Shown one piece after another: positions 33,172 through 42,546 of a DNA stretch of 64,000 nucleotides. The notes under the pieces are model-generated. The model worked only from the letters and a program-made list of their open reading frames with translations. It ran no database searches and had not been told where the DNA came from. The stretch lies in NCBI GenBank assembly GCA_963700425.1, contig CAVOXO010000003.1:248001-312000 (forward strand), in the 5' to 3' direction. The stretch is from CAVOXO01 sp963700425. GTDB lineage: Bacteria; Actinomycetota; Acidimicrobiia; Acidimicrobiales; Microtrichaceae. Positions within the stretch are counted from its first letter, which is position 1; every line of letters begins with the position of its first letter. A program made the translations under genes and the position numbers.

Positions 33172-34605
33172 ATGTCGACCCAAGCCGACGTCGTGGGCCA
33201 GGTGACCAACGGTGCCGGGCAGCCCGACATGGCCGGGAACCTGTTTCCGGTGAGTGACGAACTGGACGTGTCCGACTGCGGGGTCACCGGGACCCTGCCG
33301 GACGGGCTGCGCGGATCGTTCATCCGAAACGGCCCCAACCCGGCGTTCGAGCCCATCGGGCGCTATCACATGTTCGACGGTGACGGCATGCTCCACGGCG
33401 TCACGTTCGGCGATGGCGGGGTGTCGTATCGAAACCGCTGGATCCGGTCACGCGGTCTCGGTGCGGAGCTGACCCAGGGTCACGCGATCTACCCGGGGCT
33501 CGGTGACGTGATGTCGTTCCCCGACCGGTCGCTGACCGGGGACGCCGGGCCGGTGAAGAACCCGGCCAACACCCACATCATCCGCCATGCGGGCCGGTAC
33601 CTCGCTCTGTGGGAGGGCGGAGTGCCCACCGAGGTGACCTCGACGCTCGAGACGGTCGGTGAGTACAACTTCGACGGCCGTCTGGCGGGGTCCATGACCG
33701 CTCACCCGCGCCTCGACCCCCGCACCGGGGAGATGCTGTTCTTCGCGTACTCGTTGTTCGAGCCGTATCTCCGGTATCACGTCGTCGACGCGGACGGCAC
33801 GCTCTCGCACAGCGTCGAGCTCGATCTGCCTGCGCCGGTGATGATGCACGACTTCATCATCACCGAGGAGCACGCCGTCTTCCTGGATTCGCCCGTCGTG
33901 TTCAACATGGAGACCATCGGCGAGGGCCCCATGGTCAGTTGGCGGCCCGAGAACGGGACCCGCATCGGGGTGATGCCGCGGCGTGGCGACGCCCACAGCA
34001 TCACCTGGTACGAGATAGACGCCGGGCACGTGCAGCACTTCTGGAACGGATGGGTCGAAGGCGATCGCATCGAGTTCTCGGGGTCGCGCTTCGACGCCCC
34101 CAATTTCGGCATCGACCCGAACGCGCCGCTCGAGGAGTCGGCGGCGAGCCCCGAGCCCGGCCGCCCCGCCCGCTACTGGGTCGACCTGGCGAAGGGGACC
34201 GCGGGGTGGGAGCAGATGGACGATCTGGGCGGTGACTTCAACCGGATCAACGACGACTTCAACGGAATCCGCAGCCGCTACCTCTACATGTCGGCGATGG
34301 TGAGCGCCGGTCGTGCCATCGGCGACTTCGACACGATCGTCAAGTACGACGACGTCACCGGGGAGCGCACCGAGTGGTTCGCGGGTAGGAGCGGACACGT
34401 GGGTGAGAACGTGTACGCGCCCGACCCCCAGGGCACCTTCGAGGACGACGGGTGGATTCTCAACGCCGTGTACGACGACGACCGCGACGCCACCGACATC
34501 GTCGTGCTCGACGCTCACGACGTGGCGGCCGGTCCGATCGCCACGGTTCACATGCCCCGCAGGATCCCCTTCGGATTCCACGCCAACTGGTTCGCCGCCG
34601 ACTGA
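33172..34605 (+). CDS. Carotenoid cleavage oxygenase (RPE65/CCD family)
   Basis: The 477-residue protein starts at ATG 33172 (MSTQADVVGQ). The four iron-binding histidines are recognisable: H178 (SMTAHPRLD), H226 (VMMHDFIIT), H289 (HVQHFWNGW) and H470 (FGFHANWF). Conserved segments RGSFIRNGPNP, MFDGDGMLHGV and ALWEGGVPTEV confirm the seven-bladed propeller family. Members cleave carotenoids, apocarotenals or stilbenes with O2, and some release retinal. The substrate cannot be set from sequence, but the nearby heliorhodopsin makes retinal formation attractive. Confidence 0.9.
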   Translation: MSTQADVVGQVTNGAGQPDMAGNLFPVSDELDVSDCGVTGTLPDGLRGSFIRNGPNPAFEPIGRYHMFDGDGMLHGVTFGDGGVSYRNRWIRSRGLGAELTQGHAIYPGLGDVMSFPDRSLTGDAGPVKNPANTHIIRHAGRYLALWEGGVPTEVTSTLETVGEYNFDGRLAGSMTAHPRLDPRTGEMLFFAYSLFEPYLRYHVVDADGTLSHSVELDLPAPVMMHDFIITEEHAVFLDSPVVFNMETIGEGPMVSWRPENGTRIGVMPRRGDAHSITWYEIDAGHVQHFWNGWVEGDRIEFSGSRFDAPNFGIDPNAPLEESAASPEPGRPARYWVDLAKGTAGWEQMDDLGGDFNRINDDFNGIRSRYLYMSAMVSAGRAIGDFDTIVKYDDVTGERTEWFAGRSGHVGENVYAPDPQGTFEDDGWILNAVYDDDRDATDIVVLDAHDVAAGPIATVHMPRRIPFGFHANWFAAD

Positions 34606-34669
34606 CCGGTTGGCATCGCCGCGACGCCGGCTACCGCGTTTGCTCCCGGCCGGTGCGGTGGCGCGCTCG

Positions 34670-36270
34670 TCACGCCGGAGCCCAGTCGACCTGGGACGAT
34701 CGATGGAATCCGACACCAGCATCCGTGAGGGCGGGTCCGTGCCTGGCGAGGCGTCCCCGATAGTCGTCCCATGAGCGACCCGACCGCGGGGACCACCCGA
34801 TCTCCGCGAGGCCGAGAATCCTCGGGTAGACCAGCAGCTCGAGGTCGTCCTCGGTGGCCACGGTCTCGGTCCACAGCGGACCCTCGACGCCGATCACCTG
34901 CTCCTCGGTGAAGCCGTCGGCGACGGGGTCCCACCCGTACGCAGTGTCGACGTCGACGTATCCTGCCCAGTTCAGCCCGATCGGTGTCTCCTCGGAGTAC
35001 TTCATGTCGAGGTAGGCGTGCGCGGCCGGCGACGCGATGACCAACGAGCCCTTCGTGGCCGCGAACGCGCCTTGGCAGGATCCAACCAGTGCTGGGTGAT
35101 CGACGCCTCACCGAGACCGGCGGCGCCGGCTTCCTCCCATCCCACCACGGTCTTGCCGGCACGTCTGGCCGCCGTGACGGCCAGATCGACGAGCTCGTGG
35201 TACTCGTCTTCATCGAGCGCCAGTGCCTCGTCCCCGCCGATGTGGAGGAAGGGCCCCGGTGTCATTCCCGCCATCTCCGAGATGACGTCAGCGATGAAGC
35301 CGGGTGTGGCGGTTGCGTCCAGCGAGAGGGCGCTCTGTCCGAAGGGGACGACCCCGGTCAGGTCGGTGGCCGTGCCGCTCTCGTTCAGTTCGGGATAGGA
35401 GGCCAGGGCGGCGTTGACGTGGCCCGGCAGATCGATCTCGGGTACCACGGTGATGAAGCGGGCGGCCGCGTAGTCGACGATCTCCGCGAAGTCGTCGGCG
35501 GTGTAGAAGCCGCCCGGGCCCTCATCGATGTCGATTGATGCCCCGACGGCGGTGAGCTCGGGCCACGACTCCATCTCGATGCGCCATCCCTGGTCGTCGG
35601 TGAGGTGGAGGTGGAGCCGGTTGATCTTGTAGTGCGAGACGAGATCGATCTGACGCTTCACGACGTCCGCCCCGAAGAAGTGGCGTGACACGTCCACCAT
35701 GATCCCTCGCCACTCGAAACGGGGGTGGTCCTCGATCGTCACCATCGGGAGGCGTCGCCCCGCCGGAGGCCCGTGCTCCGTCGTGGCTCCGTCGACCGGG
35801 GCCTCGGGGTCACCGAGAGCGAGCTGCCGGAGCGTCTGACCGCCGTAGAAGAGCCCCGCGGCACCCGCTGACGTGATGCGCACACCGTCGGCGTCGACCT
35901 GGACGCGGTACCCCTCGTCGCCGAGGTCCACGAGTCCGTCGTCGACGGTCACGTCGATGTCGCCGTTCGAGGCCACGATCCGCAGGGGTCCCAGAGCCGA
36001 CGACATCGACTCGGCCAGGAGGTGCGCCACGTCCGTGCTCTCGGCATCCGAGGAGATCGTGGCGTCTGCAGGGAGGTACAGGTGACCGTCGCCGGGGGTC
36101 ACCTTCGCGGGCAGGGGTATCAGCGCGAGGGGTCCCACCGGTTCGTCATCGGTGACGAGGGACTCCTCGGGCATCGGGTCGGGTGCATCGTCCGCGGCCT
36201 CGTCTCCGCCGCATCCCCCCGCCACCACCGTGAGAGCGCCGGCCACCCGAAGCGCTCGACGCCATGCCAT
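34670..36270 (-). CDS. Glycoside hydrolase family 20 beta-N-acetylhexosaminidase, lipoprotein, one frameshift
   Basis: The protein starts at 36270 with a signal peptide ending in a lipobox-like AGGC (VAGALTVVAGGCGGDEA), then a GH20b N-terminal domain. The catalytic barrel has WRGIMVDVSRHFF, LHLHLTDDQGWRIE, VPEIDLPGH and the catalytic Asp-Glu pair in HIGGDEA. Near 35070 the frame breaks (DPAKA to ATKGSLVIASPAAHAYL), and the C-terminal strands follow in another frame: YLDMKY, GVEGPLWTET and RILGLAEIGW. One base restores the full-length enzyme. It should release terminal GlcNAc outside the cell. Confidence 0.85.
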
Positions 36271-36542
36271 CGCCGAACTCTATCGGTGGGTGGTCATCGG
36301 TCACCGGGCCGCGTGGACACCGGCCATCGCTGCTACGTTGATCCCAACCCCCGACTCCGGTCGGGTGGCGTCGGCTCCTCGAGCCGGCGGGCCGCAGGCG
36401 ATCTTCATCACCGTCGGCCACGCTCCCGCTGCCGCGACGCAGCCCACGGCCCCGGTCGTGCCGGGAGCTCCGAACGGGCCTGTCGCGTCCCCACAGTGCG
36501 CGCACCCCCCGCCGCCTGTGTACCAAATCCAGGAGTAACAAC

Positions 36543-37955
36543 GTGTCACGATTCACCGATCTCGGTCTCCCCGATGACGTCTGCGCGGCCCTTGCGGCGC
36601 GCGGCCTCGTCGAGGCCTTCCCGATTCAAGCAATGGCCATTCCACCCGCCCTCGCCGGCCGCGACGTCTGCGGCCGGGCACCGACGGGCTCGGGCAAGAC
36701 CCTCGCCTTCGGATTGCCGCTCGCTCAGCGCGTAGGACGCGCCCGAGCCAAACGGCCCCGCGCCCTCATTCTGGCGCCGACCCGCGAGCTCGCCGCCCAG
36801 ATCCAGGACGAACTGGAGATGTTGCTGGCCCCCCACGGCCGCACCGTCGCCTCGTTCTACGGCGGCGTGAACATGAACCCTCAGATCAAGGCCCTTCGCC
36901 GTGGTGTCGACGTGGCGGTTGCCTGTCCCGGCCGCCTGGCGGATCTCGTGCGCCGCGGCGACGTGATTCTCGACGAGGTCGAGATCGCCGTCATCGACGA
37001 GGCCGACCGTATGGCTGACATGGGCTTCCTCCCCGAGGTGACCCGCCTGTTGGACCAGGTCCGCAAGGATCGCCAGACGCTGTTGTTCTCGGCGACCCTC
37101 GACGGCGATGTCGACGTACTCATCAAGCGGTATCAGCGCAACCCCGAGCGCTGCGAGATCGTCCCCGACGAGTCCCACATCGAGCGGCTCGCGCACCACT
37201 TCGTGGCGATTCCCCGTGAGACCCGGGTCACGATGGCCGCTGACATCATCACCCACCACGGATCGACCGTCGTCTTCTGCCGCACCAAGCACGGTGCCGA
37301 CCGGGTCGCCCGCCAGCTCGGCAAGGCGGGAGTGGCCGCGGTCGCCATCCACGGCGGACGGTCGCAGTCCCAGAGGGACCGGGCCCTGGCCTCGTTCGAC
37401 CGGGGCGCGGCCCAGGCTCTCGTCGCCACCGATGTCGCGGCCCGAGGCATTCACATCGACGACGTCGGATGTGTCATCCACTTCGACATGGCCGGCGACG
37501 ACAAGGACTATGTCCACCGTTCGGGACGCACCGGACGGGCCGGAGCAGAGGGGGTCGTCGTGACCTTCGTGACCGATGTCGACGGTCCCAAGTTGCGCAA
37601 GATGCAGAAGGCTCTGGACCTGCCGATCGGCACGACCGACACCTTCGTGATGGACTCGGCCACCGCCACCGACTCGACCCGGCGGTCGGTCGCCAAGGTC
37701 GCCGATGCCCATCGTGTCGCGGCGTCACGCCCCTCAGCGGGAGCGCCGCCGCGCCGACGCGACGGGTCATCCGCTCCGAAGCGGCAGCGTCAGGGACCGA
37801 AGAAGGGCTCGCCGTCGTCCAATCGCCGACCCGGAGGCCCCAAGGGATCGGCCAAGGGCGGCCAGAACCGATCTTCCAAGGGTACCCCCAAGGGGTCGGG
37901 CGGCCAGAAGAACCGCTCGGGTTCCAACCGCCGGCAGGGCGCGGGCGCCCGGTAG
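36543..37955 (+). CDS. DEAD-box RNA helicase
   Basis: The 470-residue protein starts at GTG 36543 after CAGGAG. It has the Q motif, Walker A APTGSGKT, PTRELAAQ, DEADRMADMGF, SAT, and C-terminal motifs VATDVAARGIHIDDV and HRSGRTGRAG. The last 95 residues are rich in Lys, Arg, Gly and Ser (GSAKGGQNRSSKGTPKGSGG), a flexible RNA-binding tail like those of RhlE- and DeaD-type helicases. It should act in ribosome assembly or mRNA turnover. The 272-bp gap upstream (36271-36542) shows no convincing gene on either strand. Confidence 0.92.
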   Translation: MSRFTDLGLPDDVCAALAARGLVEAFPIQAMAIPPALAGRDVCGRAPTGSGKTLAFGLPLAQRVGRARAKRPRALILAPTRELAAQIQDELEMLLAPHGRTVASFYGGVNMNPQIKALRRGVDVAVACPGRLADLVRRGDVILDEVEIAVIDEADRMADMGFLPEVTRLLDQVRKDRQTLLFSATLDGDVDVLIKRYQRNPERCEIVPDESHIERLAHHFVAIPRETRVTMAADIITHHGSTVVFCRTKHGADRVARQLGKAGVAAVAIHGGRSQSQRDRALASFDRGAAQALVATDVAARGIHIDDVGCVIHFDMAGDDKDYVHRSGRTGRAGAEGVVVTFVTDVDGPKLRKMQKALDLPIGTTDTFVMDSATATDSTRRSVAKVADAHRVAASRPSAGAPPRRRDGSSAPKRQRQGPKKGSPSSNRRPGGPKGSAKGGQNRSSKGTPKGSGGQKNRSGSNRRQGAGAR

Positions 37956-37963
37956 CACGCGGC

Positions 37964-38440
37964 GTGGGCTCGCGTCACACCTACCGGGTGACGGTCACGT
38001 GGACCGGAAACGACGGCGAAGGGACGGCCACCTACCGTTCCTACCGTCGGGACCACGAGATCACCCACGGATCGAACGTGCCCATCGCGGCGTCGTCCGA
38101 GCCGGCGTTCCGGGGCGATCCGGAGCGGTGGAATCCCGAGCAGCTCCTCGTCGCGTCGCTGTCGCAGTGCCACATGCTCTGGTACCTCCATCTCTGCGCC
38201 CAGGCGGGCGTCGTGGTCGACGCCTACACCGACGACCCCTCGGGCGAGATGGAACTCGAATCGGACGGCGCCGGCGCGTTCGTCGCGGTGGAGCTCCGGC
38301 CCCAGGTGACGGTCCGCGATGCGTCGATGGTCGACGCCGCCGAGGCGCTTCACGCGACGGCCCACGCCATGTGCTTCATCTCGCGTTCGGTGTCGTTCCC
38401 CGTCGACCACCGACCGACGATCGTCGTCTCCGGAGCCTGA
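37964..38440 (+). CDS. OsmC-family peroxide-reducing protein
   Basis: The 158-residue protein starts at GTG 37964, eight bases after the helicase stop. YRVTVTWTGNDGEGTATYRS, SSEPAFRGDPERWNPEQLLV and ASLSQCHMLWYLHLCAQAG carry the first Cys, and AHAMCFISRS the second redox Cys of the OsmC/Ohr fold. Such dimers detoxify organic hydroperoxides with thiol reductants. The start lacks a clear ribosome site and may be coupled to the helicase. Confidence 0.85.
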   Translation: MGSRHTYRVTVTWTGNDGEGTATYRSYRRDHEITHGSNVPIAASSEPAFRGDPERWNPEQLLVASLSQCHMLWYLHLCAQAGVVVDAYTDDPSGEMELESDGAGAFVAVELRPQVTVRDASMVDAAEALHATAHAMCFISRSVSFPVDHRPTIVVSGA

Positions 38441-38468
38441 CCGTCGAGGGGTTGGTACGGTTCGCTCC

Positions 38469-38957
38469 GTGGCCGACGACACGACCGCCATCCGGAATCT
38501 CCTGTATCGCTACGCCGAGCTCATCGACGACGGCGACCTCGACGGGGTCGGGGCCCTGTTCGAACACGCCGTGGTCGACTGGGGCGGTGACCGAACCGAC
38601 GGCGGCGCCTCGATGGCGGAACGCCTGGCGGCCACGACCCGTCTCTACGACGACGGCACCCCTCGGACCGCGCACGTCATCACCAATGCGGTGATCGAGG
38701 TCCACGACGGCACCGCGAGGGCCCGATCTCGCTTCACCGTGTTCCAGGCCACCGAAGGGCTCGACCTTCAGCCGATCATCTGCGGCCGCTATCACGACAC
38801 CTTCGAGTGTGATGTCTCCGGCTGGCGTTTCAGCGGGCGCGAGTACCACATCGACCTCGTCGGCGATCTGTCCCATCATCTGCCCGGCTCGTTGGTGGCG
38901 ATGCTCACGGCAGGGGCCCACGCGACCTCGTCACGGGCACCGGGAGATCAGACATGA
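38469..38957 (+). CDS. SnoaL-like / NTF2-fold protein
   Basis: The 162-residue protein (GTG start 38469) follows the SnoaL_4 pattern: IRNLLYRYAELIDDGDLDGV, GALFEHAVVDWGG, THAHVITN-like TAHVITNAVIEVHDG, and CGRYHDTFE. It probably binds a small hydrophobic ligand; members act as polyketide cyclases, isomerases or dehydratases. Its end overlaps the methyltransferase start by 4 bases, so the two are co-translated. Confidence 0.75.
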   Translation: MADDTTAIRNLLYRYAELIDDGDLDGVGALFEHAVVDWGGDRTDGGASMAERLAATTRLYDDGTPRTAHVITNAVIEVHDGTARARSRFTVFQATEGLDLQPIICGRYHDTFECDVSGWRFSGREYHIDLVGDLSHHLPGSLVAMLTAGAHATSSRAPGDQT

Positions 38958-39772
38958 CCACCGTCAACGACGATTCCGGTTTCCAGCTTCCGGTCGGCGC
39001 CGCCCCCCTGTATCACCGCCATGTCGCTCCTCTCATGGCGCCCTTCGTGGACGTGTTGGTGGAGCAGGGAGTCCACCGGGGGCAGTCGGTGTTGGACGTG
39101 GCGTGCGGGACGGGTTTCGTGACCGCCGCGGCCGCCGCCGCTCTCGGCGGGTCCGGCCGCCTGGCAGCGATCGATCCCAACCCCGCGATGGTCGAGTTCG
39201 CGGCAACCGAGATCGGCGATGTCGAGGTCGACTGGCGGGTCGCGTCCGCTCTCGATCTGCCCTTCGGGGACGGGTCCTTCGACTCCGTGCTGTGCCAGCA
39301 GGGAGTGCAGTTCTTTCCGGATCCCGCAGCGGGACTGGCCGAGATGCGTCGGGTGACGCGACCCGGCGGGTTCCTCGGAGCGACAGTGTTCGCGCCCCTC
39401 GCTCGTTCCCCCTATCTGGCGGCACAATTCCATCTGTTGCAGACCTACGGCGGTGTTCCGCCCGAGATCGCGGCCACGGCATTCCCTCCGGGGGGTCGAA
39501 CGACGGTTCGCGATTGGGCCGAGCTCGCCGGTTGGAGTGCGGTCGACGTCACTCTCGTCGAGAGAGTGGTCCGCCTGCCGTCGTTGTCCGAACACATTCC
39601 GGCTCATCTGCGCGCCCTACCCTGGTCGGGGCCGTTCTTCGAGCTCCCGAGCCGATCCCGCGATGTGGCGGTGGCCGAGATGGAGGAGTCTCTCGCCGAG
39701 TTCCGCACCGCCGACGGGGGAGCGGACGTCGGGGTGTGCGTGCTTCTGTTGACGGCCAAGCGGCCCGACTAG
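38954..39772 (+). CDS. Class I SAM-dependent methyltransferase
   Basis: The 272-residue protein shows motif I VLDVACGTGFVTAAAA, the acidic ligand loop AIDPNPAMVEFA, motif ALDLPFGDGSFDSVLCQQ and the post-II RPGGFLG. The fold is that of UbiE/Coq5-like enzymes. The substrate is not evident. It is coupled to the SnoaL-like gene upstream and ends three bases into the convergent mmsA stop. Confidence 0.85.
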   Translation: MTTVNDDSGFQLPVGAAPLYHRHVAPLMAPFVDVLVEQGVHRGQSVLDVACGTGFVTAAAAAALGGSGRLAAIDPNPAMVEFAATEIGDVEVDWRVASALDLPFGDGSFDSVLCQQGVQFFPDPAAGLAEMRRVTRPGGFLGATVFAPLARSPYLAAQFHLLQTYGGVPPEIAATAFPPGGRTTVRDWAELAGWSAVDVTLVERVVRLPSLSEHIPAHLRALPWSGPFFELPSRSRDVAVAEMEESLAEFRTADGGADVGVCVLLLTAKRPD

Positions 39773-41267
39773 TCCATCGTCGGGAAGCCGAGGTTCACGC
39801 CGCGCTCGTGGGGGTCGGGCCACCGTTCGGTGACCGCCTTGTAGCGCGTGTAGAACCGCACGCCCTCCCGGCCGTGGATGTGGGTGTCGCCGAAGAGGGA
39901 GTCCTTCCACCCGCCGAATGAGTGGTAGGCCATGGGAACGGGGATCGCCACGTTGATGCCCACCATTCCGGCTGCGACGTTGCGCTGGAAGTCCCGGGCC
40001 GCGCCGCCGTCGTTGGTGAAGATCGCGGTCCCGTTCCCATAGGGGTTGGCGTTGATGAGCGCGAGACCCTCGTCGTAGGTGTCCACCCTCACGACGCACA
40101 GGACGGGTCCGAAGATCTCGTCGGTGTAGATGGACATGTCGGGCGTGACGTGATCGAAGAGGGACGGGCCCAACCAGAAACCGTCGGGGTGACCGTCGAT
40201 GGAGAGCCCGCGCCCGTCGGCGACGAGCCGGGCGCCCTCGGACTCGCCGGCGTCGATGTACGAACGGACCCGATCGCGGTGGGCCTCGGTGACCAGCGGG
40301 CCCATGTCGACGTCGTCGCCGAGTCCCGGGCCGATCCGGAGGGCGCCGAGGCGTTCGACGATGGCGTCCACGAGTGGGTCACCGACGTCACCCACCGCGA
40401 CGATCACCGAGATGGCCATGCATCGCTCGCCCGCGGAGCCGTATCCGGCGCTGACGGCGGAATCCGCGGCCTGACCGATGTCGGCATCGGGCAGCACGAG
40501 CATGTGGTTCTTGGCGCCCCCCAGCGCCTGGACGCGCTTGTGGGAACGATGCGCGGTGTCGTGGACGTGACGAGCGATCGGGGTCGAGCCGACGAAGCTG
40601 ACCGCGTCGACGCCGCGATGCTCGAGGAGGGCGTTGACCGCGACGGCATCGCCGTTGACGACGTTGAGAACACCGTCGGGGAGTCCGGCCTCACTGAACA
40701 GCTCGGCCAACCGGAAGGGAGTGGAGGGATCCTTCTCCGAGGGCTTCAGGACGAACGTGTTCCCGCAGGCGATGGCCACCGGGAACATCCACATGGGAAC
40801 CATCGCAGGGAAGTTGAACGGGGTGATCCCCACCACGACCCCGAGCGGCTGGCGGACCGAATGGGCGTCCACCGACGACGACACGTCCTCGGATCGTTCA
40901 CCCTTGAGCAGTTCCGCGATCCCGCACGCGAACTCGACCACCTCGATCCCGCGACCGACCTCGCCCAGCGTGCGTCGGAACGAACCTTGCCGTGTTCCGA
41001 TGAGATCAGGTCGGCCAGTTCTCCCCGATGGGCGTGCAGCAGCTCGCGGTAGTGGAACAGGATGGTGGCACGCTTCGACAGCGATGTGTCTCGCCACGTG
41101 GTGAACGCCTCGACCGACGAGTCCACCGTCCGGTCGACATCGTCGGTCTCTGCCATGAGGACGCGACGGGACTCCGAGCCGGTGGCCGGGTTGAAGACCG
41201 GGCCGGTTCGAGTGCTCCCGAGCGGGTCACCCGCTCCGTCGATCCAGTGCGGAATGAGAGTGCCCAT
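39769..41267 (-). CDS. mmsA: CoA-acylating methylmalonate-semialdehyde dehydrogenase, one frameshift
   Basis: The N-terminal part (MGTLIPHWIDG, FNPATGSE, LISSEHGKVRSDA) and the main part (LGEVGRGIEVVEFACG onward) lie in different frames, which join at about 40980. The combined length of 1499 bases is one short of a multiple of three, so a single base seems lost. The core shows GITPFNFPAMVPMWMFP, FVGSTPIA, the active-site Cys in GSAGERCMAIS, and GPVLCVVR. The enzyme converts methylmalonate semialdehyde to propionyl-CoA in valine and inositol catabolism. It is cytoplasmic and tetrameric in relatives. Confidence 0.88.
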
Positions 41268-41321
41268 GGTTGTCTCCTGTTGTGACCGGAGACAGGGTAG
41301 TGGCCGCCTTCCTGCGGTGCG

Positions 41322-41669
41322 TCAGCCGGTCGCGTCGACGGGGGATGCGCTCCGGGGCCACCGGCGACGGGGCCTGGCGGGGGCGGGCGGAGTGGCGACG
41401 ATCTCGGGTGCGCCGGAGGCGATCGCGTCGAGGACCGCTCCGGTGGAGGGGTTGACGAGATATCGATCGCCGATCCGCACGGTCGGTACCGTCTCATTAC
41501 CCCGTGCCACGCCCCGGACAAGGGCTGCCGCGTCGGGATCGTCCCAGATGTTGTGCATCCTCATCGGGACGCCGTGGCGGCGGAGTCCCCGGGTCAGGAT
41601 CATGCAGAACGGGCACCCGGGCCTCCAGTAGAGGTCGATGGCGTCGTCGGGCGTGGTGTCAGCGGACAT
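41322..41669 (-). CDS. Glutaredoxin-family protein (CPFC)
   Basis: The 115-residue protein starts at ATG 41669. The redox site is YWRPGCPFCMILTRGL near residue 19, followed by the cis-Pro TVPTVRIGDRYLVNPS, both as in mycoredoxins and glutaredoxins. A short Pro/Arg-rich tail follows. It probably reduces mixed disulfides with mycothiol in this lineage, which is an inference from family. Confidence 0.85.
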   Translation of the reverse strand: MSADTTPDDAIDLYWRPGCPFCMILTRGLRRHGVPMRMHNIWDDPDAAALVRGVARGNETVPTVRIGDRYLVNPSTGAVLDAIASGAPEIVATPPAPARPRRRWPRSASPVDATG

Positions 41670-41794
41670 GTGAGACCCAACCCACCGCAGGTCGGTTTGC
41701 TTCCCGAGGCGCCGGAATCCGCTCGCCAAACCCGGGCCGACCGCGGCCGTTCGCGGTGGGTGAGGAACGCTCGTCGGCCATGTGGCGGCTCCCG

Positions 41795-42493
41795 TCAGCT
41801 CGGAGTCCCGGCCGCAACGATCGGCGTCGTCGCACCGAACACCATCGACCACAGCGCCCGGGCCATCGTTCGAGCCAGAGTGCTGTCGGTCGATTCGTCG
41901 TGGTCGGCGACGTGGGTGGTGATCGTCCGCTCGATCGACCAGGCGATCATCCGCGAGAGCGATTCGGGATCGACGTCGAGTCGTCCCGCATCGACCATCG
42001 AGTCGAGCAGTTCTCGTCCGGCCGACACCATCCCCTCGATTCGTGCACGCCAGAATGCCGCGATCGTCGGGTCGTATCCGGTTCCGGCGAGAACGGCCTC
42101 GAACAGGTGCTGGTTGCGCCGGTAGTGCGAGATGATGCGCTCGAGGGTGGCGACCAGTTCGTCCTGACGGTGCCGGGGCCCCGACTCCATCCATTGCTCA
42201 GCGTGGTCGAACACCTCGCTCGTCGCGTCGTCGGCGACGCGGATCAGCAGGTCGGTCTTGTCGGCGAAGTGCACGTAGAACGAGGATCTCGCCACGCCTG
42301 CCTCCGACGCGATGTCCGCCACGCTCAGCTCCGTGAACGAGCGACCCGACGCCAGGAGCCGTTCGACGGCGTCGAGGATCCGGGCAACCACGGCGTCCCG
42401 GCGAGCGGTCCCCTCCGATGCCTTCCTGGTGATCGACGCCATCGTCTCCACGGTAGTACCCGGTCGGGATTCGGTCTCGGTGTCGGACACCAT
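41795..42493 (-). CDS. TetR/AcrR-family transcriptional regulator
   Basis: The 232-residue protein has an N-terminal HTH: ILDAVERLLASGRSFTELSVADIASEAGVARSSFYVHFADKTDLL. The variable C-terminal ligand domain is all helical. It is divergent from the P450 gene, with 53 bp between the starts, so it most likely controls that gene and itself. No strong palindrome is visible in the gap. Confidence 0.85.
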   Translation of the reverse strand: MVSDTETESRPGTTVETMASITRKASEGTARRDAVVARILDAVERLLASGRSFTELSVADIASEAGVARSSFYVHFADKTDLLIRVADDATSEVFDHAEQWMESGPRHRQDELVATLERIISHYRRNQHLFEAVLAGTGYDPTIAAFWRARIEGMVSAGRELLDSMVDAGRLDVDPESLSRMIAWSIERTITTHVADHDESTDSTLARTMARALWSMVFGATTPIVAAGTPS

Positions 42494-42546
42494 GTCCGAG
42501 TAGTGTTCGGCTCACATCACGCTGTCACGGCAAGGGAGACGTCACG

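Noticed and set aside
36152..36549. Small Pro/Ala-rich and Gly-rich ORFs upstream of the helicase on both strands
   Set aside because: No ribosome site or family match; composition follows the GC-rich leader.
42494..42546. CCGA-N7-TCGG dyad between TetR and P450 as an operator
   Set aside because: Arms are only 4 bases and do not exceed chance in this GC range.
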